Positions 45,023-59,158 of a stretch of 64,000 nt of DNA are shown here, piece by piece; within the stretch, counting starts at the first letter, position 1, and each line of letters begins with the position of its first letter. Position numbers and translations under genes: made by a program. Origin of the DNA: Atrichornis clamosus (taxonomy: Eukaryota; Chordata; Aves; Passeriformes; Menuridae); NCBI GenBank assembly GCA_013400975.1, contig WBMZ01010279.1:62001-126000 (forward strand). Reading direction: 5' to 3'. The notes under the pieces are model-generated. The model was not told the origin of the DNA and made no database searches. It saw only the letters and a list, made by a program, of their open reading frames with translations.

Positions 45023-48000
45023 GTATCCATTCCTCTGTTTTAAGCTTTTCCTGTTCATATACCTCTCTCTCTTCAGCTGACAACATATATTCTTAGACAA
45101 GTTTAATAGTCTTTTTGCATTCCTGCCTATTTCCCAAGGTGGACTTGACCCTCATTGCGATGAGGTACAGAGCACTATACTGCTTGCTGTGTGGGCATGC
45201 TTCCTCTGTGAGCAGCATATCTACTTCAGAACATGAGTGCTTTAAGCTTCAACACAGGACTGCTAAGGTCAGAGATAAAGCTTGTACACCATGCTGTTTG
45301 CAAAACATCTCAGTGTGACTAGAAATGTGCTGGAACAGCCATATTATACCCTATGGAGTCACAAAGATTTGCTTCTAGGAAGTGAGTTCTGCTTGGAAAA
45401 AGAACTTGCACTGATCGTTGTGTACTAAATTACACATTCTTTCCAGTGTTAACCTCAAACTTCGGTTTTCCCTTGACACCTCTGATAATTTTGCAGACTG
45501 TGACCTGTTTGTGTATCTCATGTAGAGGACTAGTTTTATTACAGATGTCAAAACGGCATCGTACTGACTAGGAAGTTTCGGCACGTGCTCTGAAATCAGC
45601 CTCTATAACATATCGCCATACCTGCTTTATTCAGCATGCACATCCTCACAGCAAGAGGCCAGGGACACTCCTGGGACCGAACAGCACAATGCTCAGCAAC
45701 CAGCCCAAGACAGTCCCTGTTGGGTATGGTGGCTCTGCTGAAATTGTACCATTTTGCTAGTGCATGCTTTCAAAATCCTTCACAACCTGACCCAAAGTCT
45801 GCTGGGAATCTTTTAAGTTTATGCATCAGAACACCCCAATCTGATTGTGATTAAATATGTTTAGGTGAATGTGCAGTATGGGACCTTTGAGAATAGTCAA
45901 GGTACCATAAAAGATCATTCCTATCTATTAGGTAGTAGGCAGGATCAGTGAACTGACGGAATTCCAAGAAGTTGCAGTAAAGCATGATTATATTCACAGG
46001 CATGTTTCATGGTTCTGTGTTTCCATAGTAGGTTCAAGGAGGAAAAAGTGCAGTGTACAAAACCAAACATTTATAACCCAGATAAATCTCTTTTCAAAAT
46101 TCCCTGTCAGAAATTGGCAAAATTCTGCCTGTATGAACTTTTTGTATATAATCAAGTGCAATAACATGAAAGGTTGCCTTAGGAGCAGAGAGACAGGTTC
46201 TATGAAATCTCTCTGCAAAAATATACATATTTATTTAGAAATCCATTGAATAGATCTCTTTGGAGCATTAGTTTTTTTCTTTTCATCCTTCTTGGCTTGA
46301 GAATGTTCTCCCAGTTACTCAGAGAGTGTTACCATGTTTCTTTAAAATGAGGTTGCACCATGAAAAAAAAGGAAAAATTATTTTGATGAATTAAGAACAA
46401 TTTTTTACAGTAAATTCTTCTCCTTCACGGTGAGCGAACGTGTTCAGTTTTGAGGGTGTTTGAACGGCTTTAATGGAGCTGATGTAAAGGCAGAATTGTA
46501 GTTTATATATAGCAACTTAGAGCAGCAAGGGAAAGCAGCACATGTGCACTGGAGAGACAAGGACAGAGGTACCCAGAAGCATCATAAATTAACATAGTGT
46601 GATGACATATGAAAAAAAGAGACTGTACTAACGAACCAAATTGCTATTGCAATGAATGTTTATTTTTAGAGTTACACGAGGTATGTTATAGAGGCTATTA
46701 GTAAAAAAAAAAAAGAAGAAGGGGAGGATTTCGTTCAACATCTAACCACATGCTTCTGCCTGCAATGCAGGGAAACAAGGAGAGCATTGGATTTCACAGA
46801 TAGCACCACAGACAGCTATTAAGGCCTAATCCAGTGTCACATTTCTGCTTAGTGCTGGCTAACTACCAGCCCAATTTGCTGCCTTCTCTCTCCCTGTGTT
46901 TCTTCATTGTTTCAAGCCATGCAGAGACTTATCCTAATAATGGGTCAACCCTCAGCCAAATGTGTTCAATTGAAGGCCACCATGGGAGAATGGCAGGATA
47001 TTGTCTTTCCAACAGCAAGTGAATTTCAGGCAGCTTAAGGCGGTATCCATTTCACTATAATGCTGGTTTATGTTACAGCCCTTTTCAAAGTTCTAATTGC
47101 CCTGTACTGCTGACATTTATAGACATCCCCGACTTTAAATGAAAACACAACACTGAGGTCAGGAGGAGGTTCTGGGACAGCAAAGATCCCAGGTGAGGCC
47201 AAAGGAGGAAATTACTTCAAAACTTCCAAATGCCAAACATGTTGGGGTGGGGGGAGGAGAAAAGGGAGAAGAAAACCCAGAGGTGAGGGAGACCCTATTC
47301 ACAGCCTGAAAGGTATGGATGGATGCCTAATAGCGACACTTACTTATCCACACATTCTATGCCTGGAGCACAGCTAATCCTCTCTCTCCTCAGTTTCTCT
47401 CCCTTAGGTATAAACATTTTAAAGTATTTATTCATCTGCATGTTTGTGACTCTATTTTGGCCCAGCTCTTCATCTGTGTTACATCGGGTGAGCTCCAGCA
47501 AAGTCAGTGACTTTATGCCAGCTGGGAAACTGGTTTCATTGGAGAGGGAAAGTGCTCTGCCTATTACAGAGGACAAAACTCACAGAGTTTCTTTCTTCTG
47601 TCCAGGCCTCCTCATCTATGGGAAACTGATTTAGCAGCAGTGATGGCAGGAAATATCATTACACAGGCTGGCCTTTGCTTTCCAATGCACTGCATATCCT
47701 GTCAGCAACAATGTGGAGTAAAATCTGAGTTAAAGGGACAAGGTGAAGAAGAAAGGCACATCTCTTATTCATGAAGGGATCTACCTGTTAGAGTCATAGA
47801 CTTTGTCTACTTGCTTTATATTACTCCTGTGGTGTAAATGGCTCCATTTTTCCAAAGGAAGAATATCTTGCAAGAACAACAGAGAAGGGGTTCTACTGTG
47901 GTTTTATGGAGTATTATTTGTTCCCTTCTATCTGCAACTGTTCTTACACATTTCCAAGGGGCTTGAAGCCTGGCCTGTGCTCTCAGCTTGTTTGAAATCT

Positions 48001-51000
48001 CTGGGACCAAGGCAGAAAGGTCAGTGTGGCAGAAACCGTACTCAGGAACATAGTTTTTTCATTCAGCCTGTTCAAAAGATGCCTATATCTTCAAGGTATC
48101 ATCCCATCCTACTCAAGGGAAACTCGCATCAGTAAGAAATGGTAGGGAAGAAACTCTGAAGAATCACAGCCTTGGTAGCCAGTGAGACTATGTTAAAAAT
48201 ATGTTTAAAGTTTCTTAATTGAAATGCAGTCAAGTTTATATATAATTCTTTATTTCTGCAATTACAGGTTGATATTACTAATGGATGTTTATAATGCTTT
48301 TATATGGCAATAAAGCTGTCTTCTAAACATAGCTGTCCTGTGGCTCATCCTGTCCATAGGTACGCTTCTACACCTTTTTCTGGTATCTTACAAACAATCT
48401 AGTGGACATGTGCCAGCCCTTATGCAAGATATTCAATAACTGTATGGTGACAGGTTAGAGTATTCAGACCAGTTATTTAGGTTGCTAATGATGATAATGA
48501 TTCAAATCAGTCTCCATTGCCTTTTAGTAGGAGATGAGTGACAAAACGCATTTGAAAATCCTGTGATAAATGTCTTAATGTGTTTGATTCAGTTGCTCAT
48601 ACACAGATCCTTAGTGTCACTCCAAAGACCTTACAGTGTCTGAGAGAGGATATCTGCTACAGAGGACTTGCAGATACAAATAGGACCTTCAAGAGGATCA
48701 GACATTTCTGGACCACAGCATGAATATCTTTATGATAAGGGCAGGGGAAAAGGGGGGATACTCCCACATGTTTAGGAGAATTGAGCCCTGGGTGTTTGGC
48801 AATGCATATACATGTGACCTCTCCTGATTGATTGTAGCAAGTTTAAATTCAAAATTATCAAACCAAAGGCAATTTCTGATAGAGAAATGAGATCTACATT
48901 GTTCAAGAAGAAGTTTACTTACTTTTATTCCTTGTGGAAAAGAAGCATTTGGACCACATCACCATCCAGTAAAATTCAGAGATCTAATCACCTTAGTGGG
49001 TGTGGCCAGATTCCTCTTCCTGGGTTGTTTGCAATTACATACAATCAAAGAATGGAATATCACTGTGGTGAGGACCTGTGTGAGCATAGACAATGAAGAG
49101 AAACTCAAACTCCTTTGACTTGGTGTTTGTCTCAATTTTGAAAATACAGTTCAAGTTTTAAATAACAGCCTATTCATACAGTGAAATTTCAGAGCTCAGT
49201 GAATTTCGGGACCTCATAAAGTAAACCTGGACCTAAAGCAGCTATTTCTCCCTAAGTTTGTGTCCATTCCTATCTCCAGGCACTGACAAAAGATACTGAA
49301 GTTCCTCTTTACAGAAGACAGTGGAGTCCCATGATACTGGCATGTTGCTTTGCAAGCTGGAATATAGGTGTGGAAGTGACTACTGAGCAGAACTCACAGG
49401 ACAGTCCTTCTTCATTCCTGCTCCTCACTTACAGATCTTAGACTTAAAGCCTTGCCTTTTTTTCAGCATCCCACTCTTATGACAGGGTTGTCGAGTAACA
49501 TTTGTGCTGTGTTAAGCTTTCAGTGGCTTTTCTGCTGATACTTTAGGAGGCCTGGGCTGCAGCAATCTTGTCCAGCTTCACTTTCTGCCTAATCCACCCT
49601 TATCCTACACAGGACAGGAAACTCCAGAGCTGGAGAGAGGAAAAGGAGAGGCCATCTTTGATTTTTTTTCCAGTGCTGTGACAAACTGAGCCTGTGTTAT
49701 TAATAGATTCAGTGATTACAAACAAACTCATCTGCTATTTTATTTTTGTGACAGTCTATATATCCATTAGAAACTGTCCAACTCAATTTTATTACCAGAG
49801 TATAAATTACATTTTCTATTTCCTCTTTCTCCTCTTAATTTCCATCAAGTGACAATACTGTCTCAGGAGCAAAAATATTATTCTGCTAATGTGATGTGTC
49901 AGTTCCCTTAAGCCCTTGGTAGGTTTTCATTTGAGGCTTTTATTCTGTTCTCATTCTGGTTGCTCACAAAAAATAGGTCTCTTCACAAATATTCTTAACT
50001 CAAAGATATTCTTGAATGGGAAGCCTATTTCTAGTACAGCTGCTTGTTCTTACACTATCATTTCTGAGCAGAAACTCTGATCTATGTTTCCACTGTTTTC
50101 AGATTTCATCTTGTTAAAGGGAGTATTTGGTATGCAGCACAATATTCAGCCAACACTTCATTACATTTTGGGATCCAAGTACTCACGCAGGGTTTTGGTT
50201 TTGCTTTTTGCAACTTGGTGTAAGTTTCCTTTTCCTGATGAGGTTTTATTTTAATTCCTTTCAGTCTGCAATCTCCTACAAGTATTCAGTGATATTTTTA
50301 AAATTGTGGTGGAGATACAGAATAATTTTTTTCTAACAAATCTGGAAAAGAAACAAGTCCAGATGAAGTGCATCTCCAAGATTTTTGAGTGACAGCAACG
50401 TTAAAGGTTATCTAATTAGACCTACAGTAATAACATCACCATCCTTGTTACGGGACATACATACATATAAAAGCTTGTGATCTGCTGAGTTAGGAAGTTA
50501 GCAAACTGGAGGGTCTACCACAATTTCTGAGTGCCCAATCAGCTACACCACATATTACACACACCATGGAAATTATAACCTACTCTATAGCTTTTGTGTA
50601 ATCAATTTGGAATGACCAGATTTGGTCTCAAAACAAGACTTCCAGGATGCAAAAACCACAGATCTGAACAAAACCACAACTCCCTATAAGCAAACTATCA
50701 CATTTTTATGTAGTACAGTGAATCTAAAGAATTTAAAACAAGATGCAGAAAATCTGAAATGCCAGCAAACTAGTTGTGCTGTTTGCCTATAACCACAGAA
50801 AATGACTCTGAATGTCCTATACAGCCTGTAACCTTTTAAAGAACATTTAATGAGTACATAGGAGTTGCCATCTATGAAAGCAGGCATATAGCCTCATCAA
50901 ATCCTAATAAAACATCCCTTCTGCTTGTAGTTGCTTGCCTCCTAAATTCCAACACAATCTTTAAATGATAAACTTCCTTACTCTTTGAAACATTGATCTG

Positions 51001-52415
51001 TGCTTGTGAATTTTAAGCAACATCTGTTCTTATGAATTTTGATTATTTTGCTCAGCATTGATGTAAATTGTTGGGGTTTGGGTGTGGGATTTTTTTTTTT
51101 ACTTTTCCCCCTCTACTGCATCCGTTTGTCATTTTATGCAAGTTTTGATGTTTTTATTAATCTTGGCAAAAGCCAGAAAATTGAAAATCTGTAATAAGTC
51201 TGGACAATTTGGAATAGCCATGGTTGCCACGGTGGCATTATGGGCCAGTTCTGTTCAAACAAAGGTACAAGGCAGAACTATACCTTGTGAAAGCCCCATC
51301 TGTTTTCCCATATTTCTGTTGCCTTATCCCATTTGTCATGAATATGGTGAAGCTAGTGAAGTGAAAATGAACACTACAGGATAAATTTATCCCAGGCATT
51401 GCAAAGTCTGCTTTCAAAATATATTCTGGACTGACTCTTTATCTGTTTAATACTCATGTCATTCCAGTGAGAGATGTGGCAGTAAGTTCTGGTGGGCCTG
51501 TGGTAACAATTTGACAGGGCAGTGAACTGATAAACTACTCTAGCTAGTTAGATAAATGTAAGTCTGCCTGTATTCTTGGTTCATCAAGCATAAATAGGAA
51601 TTTTGCCATTTTCCCCTCTAGCACACATTAAGTATAGACACAATGATGCCAATGGTGATCCTATACTGTAAGAATAGGGACAGTGCTTGCTTCTGAAGAG
51701 GTGTATTTCTTCACAGCAACTGTCCCCCACATTTTTGATGCCAAATTTTAAGTATTCAAAGTTTGACCAATACACATCACACTAGTAGTACCCTGAGTTT
51801 CAGGCCAGTATGCACTGTCATAAATATTGTAAGTTTCTTAAGGTCAAAAAACTCTAGTAATTTGACAATAAGTATCTACACAGCATGTATCTGCCCCTGA
51901 AGTGCCCATTCCTGCTTCCCTTTACAGCCACTTAGGATGAAAAAATTGTTTACCATGGCTTTTTTTTTTATGACATGCTTTGAAATTGCCCAAATCCCTT
52001 CTGCCAGGGGCTACAAAAGTAGATGGAAACTAGCTGGAAGTTGTCTTCATTATTCAGATCTTACCCACAGAGGCAGCTGGAGTGAGGGTCCTGGAGAGGC
52101 AATGCTTTTAAGACAGAGGTAGCTGAAACTCTGATCTGAATGGAGAGGCTGAACAACCTTGTGGCCACAGCTGCCTGACGTAATACAGGGGAACATATTT
52201 CCCTGGCTGATAGCTCACGGAACTAAAGCTCTCTCCTCTCACCTCTCTGATAAATCCATGCTTGCAAGTCATGGCTGCTTTAGATCAGAGAAATAAAAGA
52301 TAAGGAGCAATCATTGTCTGGTTAAAGAAATAGCAAAGTAACCTGGATCAGCTTGCAACACAGACATGTCTGTTTTGACACACAATAGCACAGTATATAT
52401 AGATCTCTTCTAAGC

Positions 52416-52445
52416 TCCAGAAAAATGTTGTCCAGAAAAATGTTG
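52416..52445. repeat. Perfect 15-bp tandem duplication
   Basis: TCCAGAAAAATGTTG occurs at 52416-52430 and again at 52431-52445 without change. A small recent duplication, with no visible function. Confidence 0.95.
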
Positions 52446-53801
52446 AGCTCAGTGAGATAGATCTGGATTCTCTGTAACCCTCCTGTTATCAGTAAAGTAT
52501 TTAAACATCTTACCTCTTATCTTCATCATGCTGTGAATCAAAATGACTGGGCAAATGTTCTGAAACATTAATATATTAGTCTGGAGTTACTCAAAAAACA
52601 TTTGCAGATAGAGTCAATAAGAAAACAGATTCACTGCTTTGTAGAAAAACAAGATGAGGGAACGTGGACAAGATTTCCTTTGGTGTTTGATCCATCCATA
52701 ATGGCTATGCCCAAATCATCTCTTTCTCCATCCTGCAGCCCTTTAGAGAAATCAACACATTTCCTGAGCACTAACAGAAGTTTCTGACGGTTCACTGTAC
52801 TGAGACAGAAACGATTGCCCAAGGTTGGGAACCCAATAGCCCTGTCCTTGGAATAGAGCTGTCAAGGATTAAGAGAATTTGCAGAACACGTCTTTGTTTT
52901 ACTGACAGTGTTTCAAACTCATTGCATTTTCAAGAAAACAAATGCACACATTACACAGAGAGGTTCTGCCATCAGGAAAATGTTGACTGGATGTATTAAT
53001 GGTAAAGAAAAAAAGTATAAATAAAAAACAAGACCCTAACAAAGAAAAGTGTTTAAATATTTTGCAGTATGCGTTCAGAGTAAAACATCTACATAAACAC
53101 TTGGTAAATGTGCATTCAAAATACAAAACTAATCTCTAATTTTTCTAGAAGTGAAGTTGAACAATGTGGTTCTGGTTTTCTGACATGTCCTGTTGTATCA
53201 ATCACATAGCTTATTACAGTACAAAACCTCTGTCAGATGAGAATAGTCGCATTTAACAAGCAGTTTTAACCCACAGAAATTATCAAATCCAGAATACAGT
53301 CTTTGCATTATATGTTTGTACAAACTCATCTACACATATACTGTCCAAATGTGTTAGCATTACTTCCTAAGTTCTTGCAAGGCATAAGAAGACAACACAG
53401 TCAAATAGCCCACCACAGCACTTCCCCTTATAAAACCAAATGTGACATAATTAAAAGCTGCAGTGTAGCTTCACACAGCTGAAGCAGATGTCTTATTTAG
53501 TGGTGAATTTCCTGGGTGGGCTGGTGGGGACCTAAGAAGGCCCTAAAGTTCCTCTTGTACCAGAACCCTGAGCGGTGTTTCGCAGGGTAGCAGCTACGCC
53601 ACTGATCAGCTTATTTGCTCCCATCATATCTGCACCCAGCACTGCCATGTCTCCTCTATGTCCAGACAATTCCTTTCACCGTGCATGAAGAGCACTCTAG
53701 TACAATTTTCAGTCTGCAAAGGGGAGTGCTTTAAGGAGATGGTCCACATGTAACCCATACATTTTGAAGTTCTCGTATCATGGGTAGCATCTACTCGTTG
53801 T

Positions 53802-53819
53802 GGGAGGGGAGGGAGGGGG
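53802..53819 (+). other. Canonical G-quadruplex motif with one-base loops
   Basis: GGGAGGGGAGGGAGGGGG has four G runs of at least three separated by single A residues. One-base loops give the most stable class of G-quadruplex. No gene or promoter is recognised next to it. Confidence 0.85.
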
Positions 53820-56800
53820 CAGTCTGAATTGTATCAGCACCAGCTCAATTACATTTTACGTAAACTACCCTTCTATGGAAATATATGTAGAAAGATGTGA
53901 AGGCAATACATGCCACCTTCCCTATGCCTGGAAACAGTTGTGCTTTCACTCATCTCTCCTAACTTTAGACATCTGCAGTGACCTACTCTCTCTCCACTGA
54001 CAGAAAAAGAAATGTAGCAATTCTCCCATAATTTCAGCACCATTGCCAGTAACCTGAAATTACATGGGATGATTCTAGCTTTCTGTGATGACCTGTCGTG
54101 GTCCATCCCTGCTTAAATTTCTAGATACAGCTTCAGTAATGGGACATTTTAATCATTGAAATTGCCCTTGCCCAGCCCAAGATTACACACTGCTACCTAC
54201 CCATTTGTTCATGATGGCCAATGCTGAGAATGAGCCTAGCAGGTAGTCTTGTATGGCACTTCGTGATCATATACCTTGGACATGTATCCTAGCTTTCACA
54301 CTGACACAGGAGCTAATTATAAAAGCAAATTGTAAGCCTATCTGTTTGTCCTTGCCTGTTGCCAAGTAATGTTTAGTTTGATGTGGGACAATAGTATCAA
54401 AATGCTTGAACCAAGGTTGATATATAATAAGAGAATGATGTTAAGAGAAAACAATTGCAATAAGTAACTTTCCTCATAAGGAAAAGAATCAGAAACCTAT
54501 ACACAGTTCTACCATTTTACATACTTTTTCACTTTAACAATAATTTGTACATCAGAGGATAGATTTCACTTCATGTATTAAAATTATGAATATTGTTTCA
54601 GTTTCTTCAATATTTATAACAAATTAAGAAATATGTAGCTCTCTTTATCAACTTATAAAATCTCAATAATTTCTTGGGGGCTACACGTCCAGCCCTGAAT
54701 GATCAGCTAAACTTTAATAAAAGCAAAAAATAAGATAATATGTTTCTAAACTATCCAAGTGAAGTTTTGATCCATGATTCCAGAGCTGTCTGTTTACTTT
54801 GCCTGTGACTTTGATCCAGCTAATGTCTACAGCTATGCATAATTTTGTATATTCTGACCTTTGTGCCATAAATGAAAAAATGCAGATAATGCATAACCAA
54901 CTGCAGATTCACATCCTAATCACAGCACAGCAGAGATCATCCTTTTCGCCTTCGTATATCTTTTCAAGTTGTGATAACCTGACAAAATTTAGCACACTTC
55001 CTAAGGCATTAGGAAGCAAACAAAATTGAAGCCTTGCTCAGAATACATTTTCATTTTCAGTCTTCAGAATTTTTGAGTAAATCTGAATCCACCCATTCCA
55101 AAATTTCTGCAACTTTTTCCAAGTTTAGCCATTTATTTTTGTATGTGTTATGTTCAGGTTTACATCCTAAATCCACAAGTTTTTAAGATTAGCACAAGGA
55201 AGACTTGAGCTGGCATTTCTATTAATGTTGCTCTAGTGCTAACAAGTTCCTAACACGCAATCTTTTGCTTCTTAAGTTCTACTTGGTTCCCAAAACCCAG
55301 GTAAAGTTTGGAATAAGCTGTCCATTGGTAAATTTCATACATTCCCATTCGGTTGACAACATCATATTCTCTTGGAAGTCATAAGAATTGAGAATCATGT
55401 TTAATTTCCTTGCTCAGTAGACAAAGGAGATCTGTGTGGCTAAGACTCAAGTCACTGTGAAACGCAGAGGAGAAAAAGAAGTGCCACTGTCCATGTACCA
55501 TAAATGTTAGATGATACAAGCAGATCTGGTCTGATGAAAGAGTGGTACTAGTACAAAGTGCTGAATGCCAATTCATTTCTAACAGAGAAGAACCACGGCT
55601 TCAAAACATGCACAACAAACAAAAAGGAGGAAGGCAGTTATTTTCTTCACTCTCTCCAAGTCATAATTGTTCCAGCTCTTTATGGCTTGCTCTTTTCACC
55701 CAACCTTCTGGAGGCATTTTTGTTCCTCATGACCCTTCAGTACTTTCTCTGGATGTCTCTGACTGCAAAGAGAGGTAGGATTGGCTTTTGATTTATCAGC
55801 TAAGTCCCTGATGAGAATGAAATACTTTTTGTGTTGTGGGGGAGAAAGAGTGCTTGCAATGGCTTGACCTGCCCTGACAGCTCTCTGTATTTATTAACTT
55901 GCCTGAAACATTTGTTTTGGAATGTCAGCCATTATTCTCAATAAATGTTGAACTTCTTACACAAGACAACTGGAAAACAATTTTCTGTTAGAACAGTTCT
56001 AGTTTCATAACAAAAAACGTTCATATAGAAAAATCTGAAGCAAAATAGTTGATATATTTTAATATTTTGCTAATATTACATATCATTGAACTTTGTTTAG
56101 TCACATTTTTAATTGAAATGAAAATCTGGCTCCTCACTGTGACCAGAAGAAAAAATACATTCATGTCCACCATGTTGTGTACAATGACACAATAGCAGGT
56201 TCGGGAGACTGTACAGTCTATTTCTGGATGGCAGATGCTCTGTAGTGTAATCATTATTCATTGGCTGCAGGGATTTTCAGGCGGAGTGCCAAACAGCCCA
56301 TGTGCCTCTGCTTACTGCCACATTTCTTAGAGGTAGAGTTTTAATTGGAAAAGGGAGAGATCATGTGTGATTTGCTATGCAATTCTTGACAAGTAGTATT
56401 TTAAATTAAATGCTATGCCTTTTTTTCACAAGGAGGAAACTTTAGAGAATGTGATATGCCTCTGTATCACACATTAAACCATAAAGCTCCTTAGTACACA
56501 ACTGTTCATAAGAAGAGAGAAAAACTGGGAAATTATTGGCACAAGTGCAATTCGGGCCCTTAGATAAGTGTATGCAAAATGAAATGCATGTATCCATCAA
56601 AAAGAGCAAGTGATATGTTCATGAATGCATTCCTTCTCCAAGACAAAGTGCTCTTACCAGGCATTTCATCTCAATACCTAGGCCTGTATTTTCTTCTATA
56701 TTTTGTACAATATACCCCTCCCATATGGCAGTGGATAAAACACAGATCTACAGATGAGGTTAATTCCAGGATTTGACAGGCATGACAAACATATGGTCTG

Positions 56801-58056
56801 CATCTTGAAGACCTTATCTAAGCTTTTACAGATTTCCAGATCACCAGATCCTTAGGTCTTGATCTGTAGATATAGGATGTAGCCCTGTAGGGATAAAATT
56901 ATAGGATTTTGTCTCAGAGAAACTAAAATATGATGAAAAGATTAATGCATTTCTTCACTGCAAACTTGAAAGATGCAAGTTTTACATTTCAATGTCTAGA
57001 ACACATAAATCAACTTCTAGCTTTAAGCTTACTTCAGGTTGGTAAGACTTGATTTCAGCACCTCCAAATGAAAATGTCATCTGAGTATATTGATGTCTTA
57101 AAAGGTATCTAGTTGGGCTTCCTCTTGCTTCATGTGTGTGTCAGCAGGGTAGATGTGCTCATCTGAGCTGCTCATCCAGCTCTTCTTTCAGTCAGAGGAA
57201 GAGGCTCCTGTAAGGCGCTTCTCATGTCTTCCAGAAGTAGAATTTTAATACAATCTGTTAACCACACCCAAAAAAAGTCTTTTCTTTTAAACTTTTTTTA
57301 GTTTAATGTGTTGGCAATAAAGAGAAGCTGAGGAGTTAGTCCCCATGCAGACATTTGTATTATGGATATTACACACACCTTGCACACTAACCCACATAGC
57401 TAATGAAATAAAACCAAGTTTACAAACTGGAAGCAAGAGGGACATGATATGAAGAAAGAGTAGAACTGGTAATAAATTAATGCAGCCTGATTAAGCTGTT
57501 ACATAAGCCCTCCTTAATATTCTTCAGCATCACAAACAGCAAGAAAGAAAAAAATTTCCTGATGTGCTGGGGCTGCCCAGCTTTATCTACATCAGCTGAC
57601 TGGCAATAAGACTGAGCTTGCCTGCAGGCTTCTGGGATGACTCTGAATGTGGGAGAAAGGACACCAGAGGGTACCAGCATCCCACCTGCATTGTAATGCA
57701 GCCATGGGGCCCTGTAGGAGCTACTGCAACCTCCTGTGCTTGCACTCACTTCTGGGAGCCCCTTTTTCACCATCCATCCTGCGTCTGCCTTATTTTTCAC
57801 CACCTTAGAAAGATTTTGTGATATATCACCAGGGTTTGAGAAGACTGTACTAAGATCTATGACTGGAAATAATTAAATAGAAATAAGAACAAACAGAATA
57901 AGTACATGGAAAAAAAAGTTTCCTAAAACTTCTCAACAGGCATAACCTCATTACTTCATGAGAAGGTATTGGTGCTGGCAAGGTATGGAAGGGAGAAGAG
58001 GAATGGACCCATAAGTCAGGAACATCAGGAGTTCCATGTTGCTTGCACTACACCTA
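53820..58056. other. Unannotated AT-rich DNA
   Basis: No gene, RNA gene or repeat family is recognised. Confidence 0.55.
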
Positions 58057-58212
58057 GGAAGGAGAGAAGGAAGGAAGGAAGGAAGGAAGGAAGGAAGGAA
58101 GGAAGGAAGGAAGGAANNNNNNNNNNNNNNNNNNNNNNNNNNNNNNNNNNNNNNNNNNNNNNNNNNNNNNNNNGAAGGAAGGAAGGAAGGAAGGAAGGAA
58201 GGAAGGAAGGAA
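58057..58212. repeat. GAAG microsatellite interrupted by an assembly gap
   Basis: Pure GAAG units run from about 58066 to 58116 and again from 58174 to 58212, on both sides of a run of N. A single long tetranucleotide array evidently could not be resolved, so the true length is unknown. Reading through it gives apparent RKEG or FLPS repeat proteins, which are artefacts of the microsatellite. Confidence 0.97.
58117..58173. other. Assembly gap (57 N)
   Basis: 57 consecutive N lie inside the GAAG array. Whether the number is an estimate or a placeholder cannot be told from the sequence. Confidence 0.99.
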
Positions 58213-59146
58213 TATCTCAGAAAAAAAAAAAGTCTGCAAAATGTTCTCAGACACCGAAGAAGTCTTTGACGATAAATATGAAAAAGAAAAAAACCCCATG
58301 GTTTTCTGTCTGGTCTGAACAATTAAGCAGCTTTTTCCATCTCTAATTTCTATGACTTCATACTTGTGTGTGGAAATACAGACTCCACTAAAACTGATGA
58401 TGAAACTCCCACTGAATTCCAGGAGCTAGGCTTTTGTCTGTAGTGTCTGAGGAGAACTTTTACTAATTTTAAAAGTCCTAAGTGCTATTTGAGCTGCCAT
58501 AAAAGCTATTGTTGTCTTCCTAGTACTGCAAGCACATTTCCATTTCAAAAGGCATCTGTACAAATATAAGTATTTCCATAAGTATAAGGTTTCTTTTCTG
58601 TTTCTCATTGTCTTTAACAAGAGATATTTCCACTGATCAGTCTGAGAGTAGTTATCTGAGAGATGGGTAACTAAACCTTAATGAAATCAAAGATTAGGTC
58701 TTCAGGTTTATTTGGTCTGTATGCAGCCTATCAGATTTTTTCTGTTGATAGTTCCTGCTACTCACAGCTGACGGCCTGATGTGAAGATCACAGGCTCCAC
58801 TGGTCTGCTTCACTGGTCTATAGCTACAAAGGGAATAAGGGAGATGTGCAGGGAATTTGAAGAAGCCAATTTGTTCCACACATATGTGCCCATTACAACT
58901 ACTATGAAATATGGAAAGCAGGAGAATAAATGTTCCTTCTGTCTCCGTGCTAGACTCCCTTCTCAACAGCACTGTGACACAGGTGTCTTTCTGGGCCTCA
59001 TTTATTTCCCTGGCTGAAAAAAAAGTGACACCACATCTCCCATGTTCCTGCAATTCTTTTTTTTTGGATGGCAACTAGTGATGGGAATGCAACATATCAT
59101 TTCCCTTCAGCTGGCAACTGTTTAAGTTTTTGGTTTAGGAATTAAA

Positions 59147-59158
59147 TATTCATGAATA
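59147..59158. promoter_or_regulatory. 12-bp palindrome TATTCATGAATA
   Basis: The sequence equals its own reverse complement and lies in a short AT-rich, non-repetitive context (GGAATTAAATATTCATGAAT). It resembles POU or homeodomain dimer sites. Function is a guess. Confidence 0.2.

Larger units (their letters stand above)
43129..53801. other. Unannotated AT-rich DNA
   Basis: No gene is supported over 10.7 kb. Small features listed separately are a TA-rich microsatellite (44977-45022), a 15-bp tandem duplication (52416-52445) and the approach to a G-quadruplex motif. An A12 run lies at 46703-46714, followed by an A/G-rich patch. A G-rich patch (GGGGTGGGGGGAGG) lies near 47245. Confidence 0.55.

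Noticed and set aside
53532..53675. 47-codon open frame on the minus strand with an A/G/M-rich peptide
   Set aside because: Short, with third-position GC at background and no splice or domain support.
57951..58346. Repetitive RKEG / FLPS proteins on both strands
   Set aside because: These are translations of the GAAG microsatellite and the N gap, not genes.
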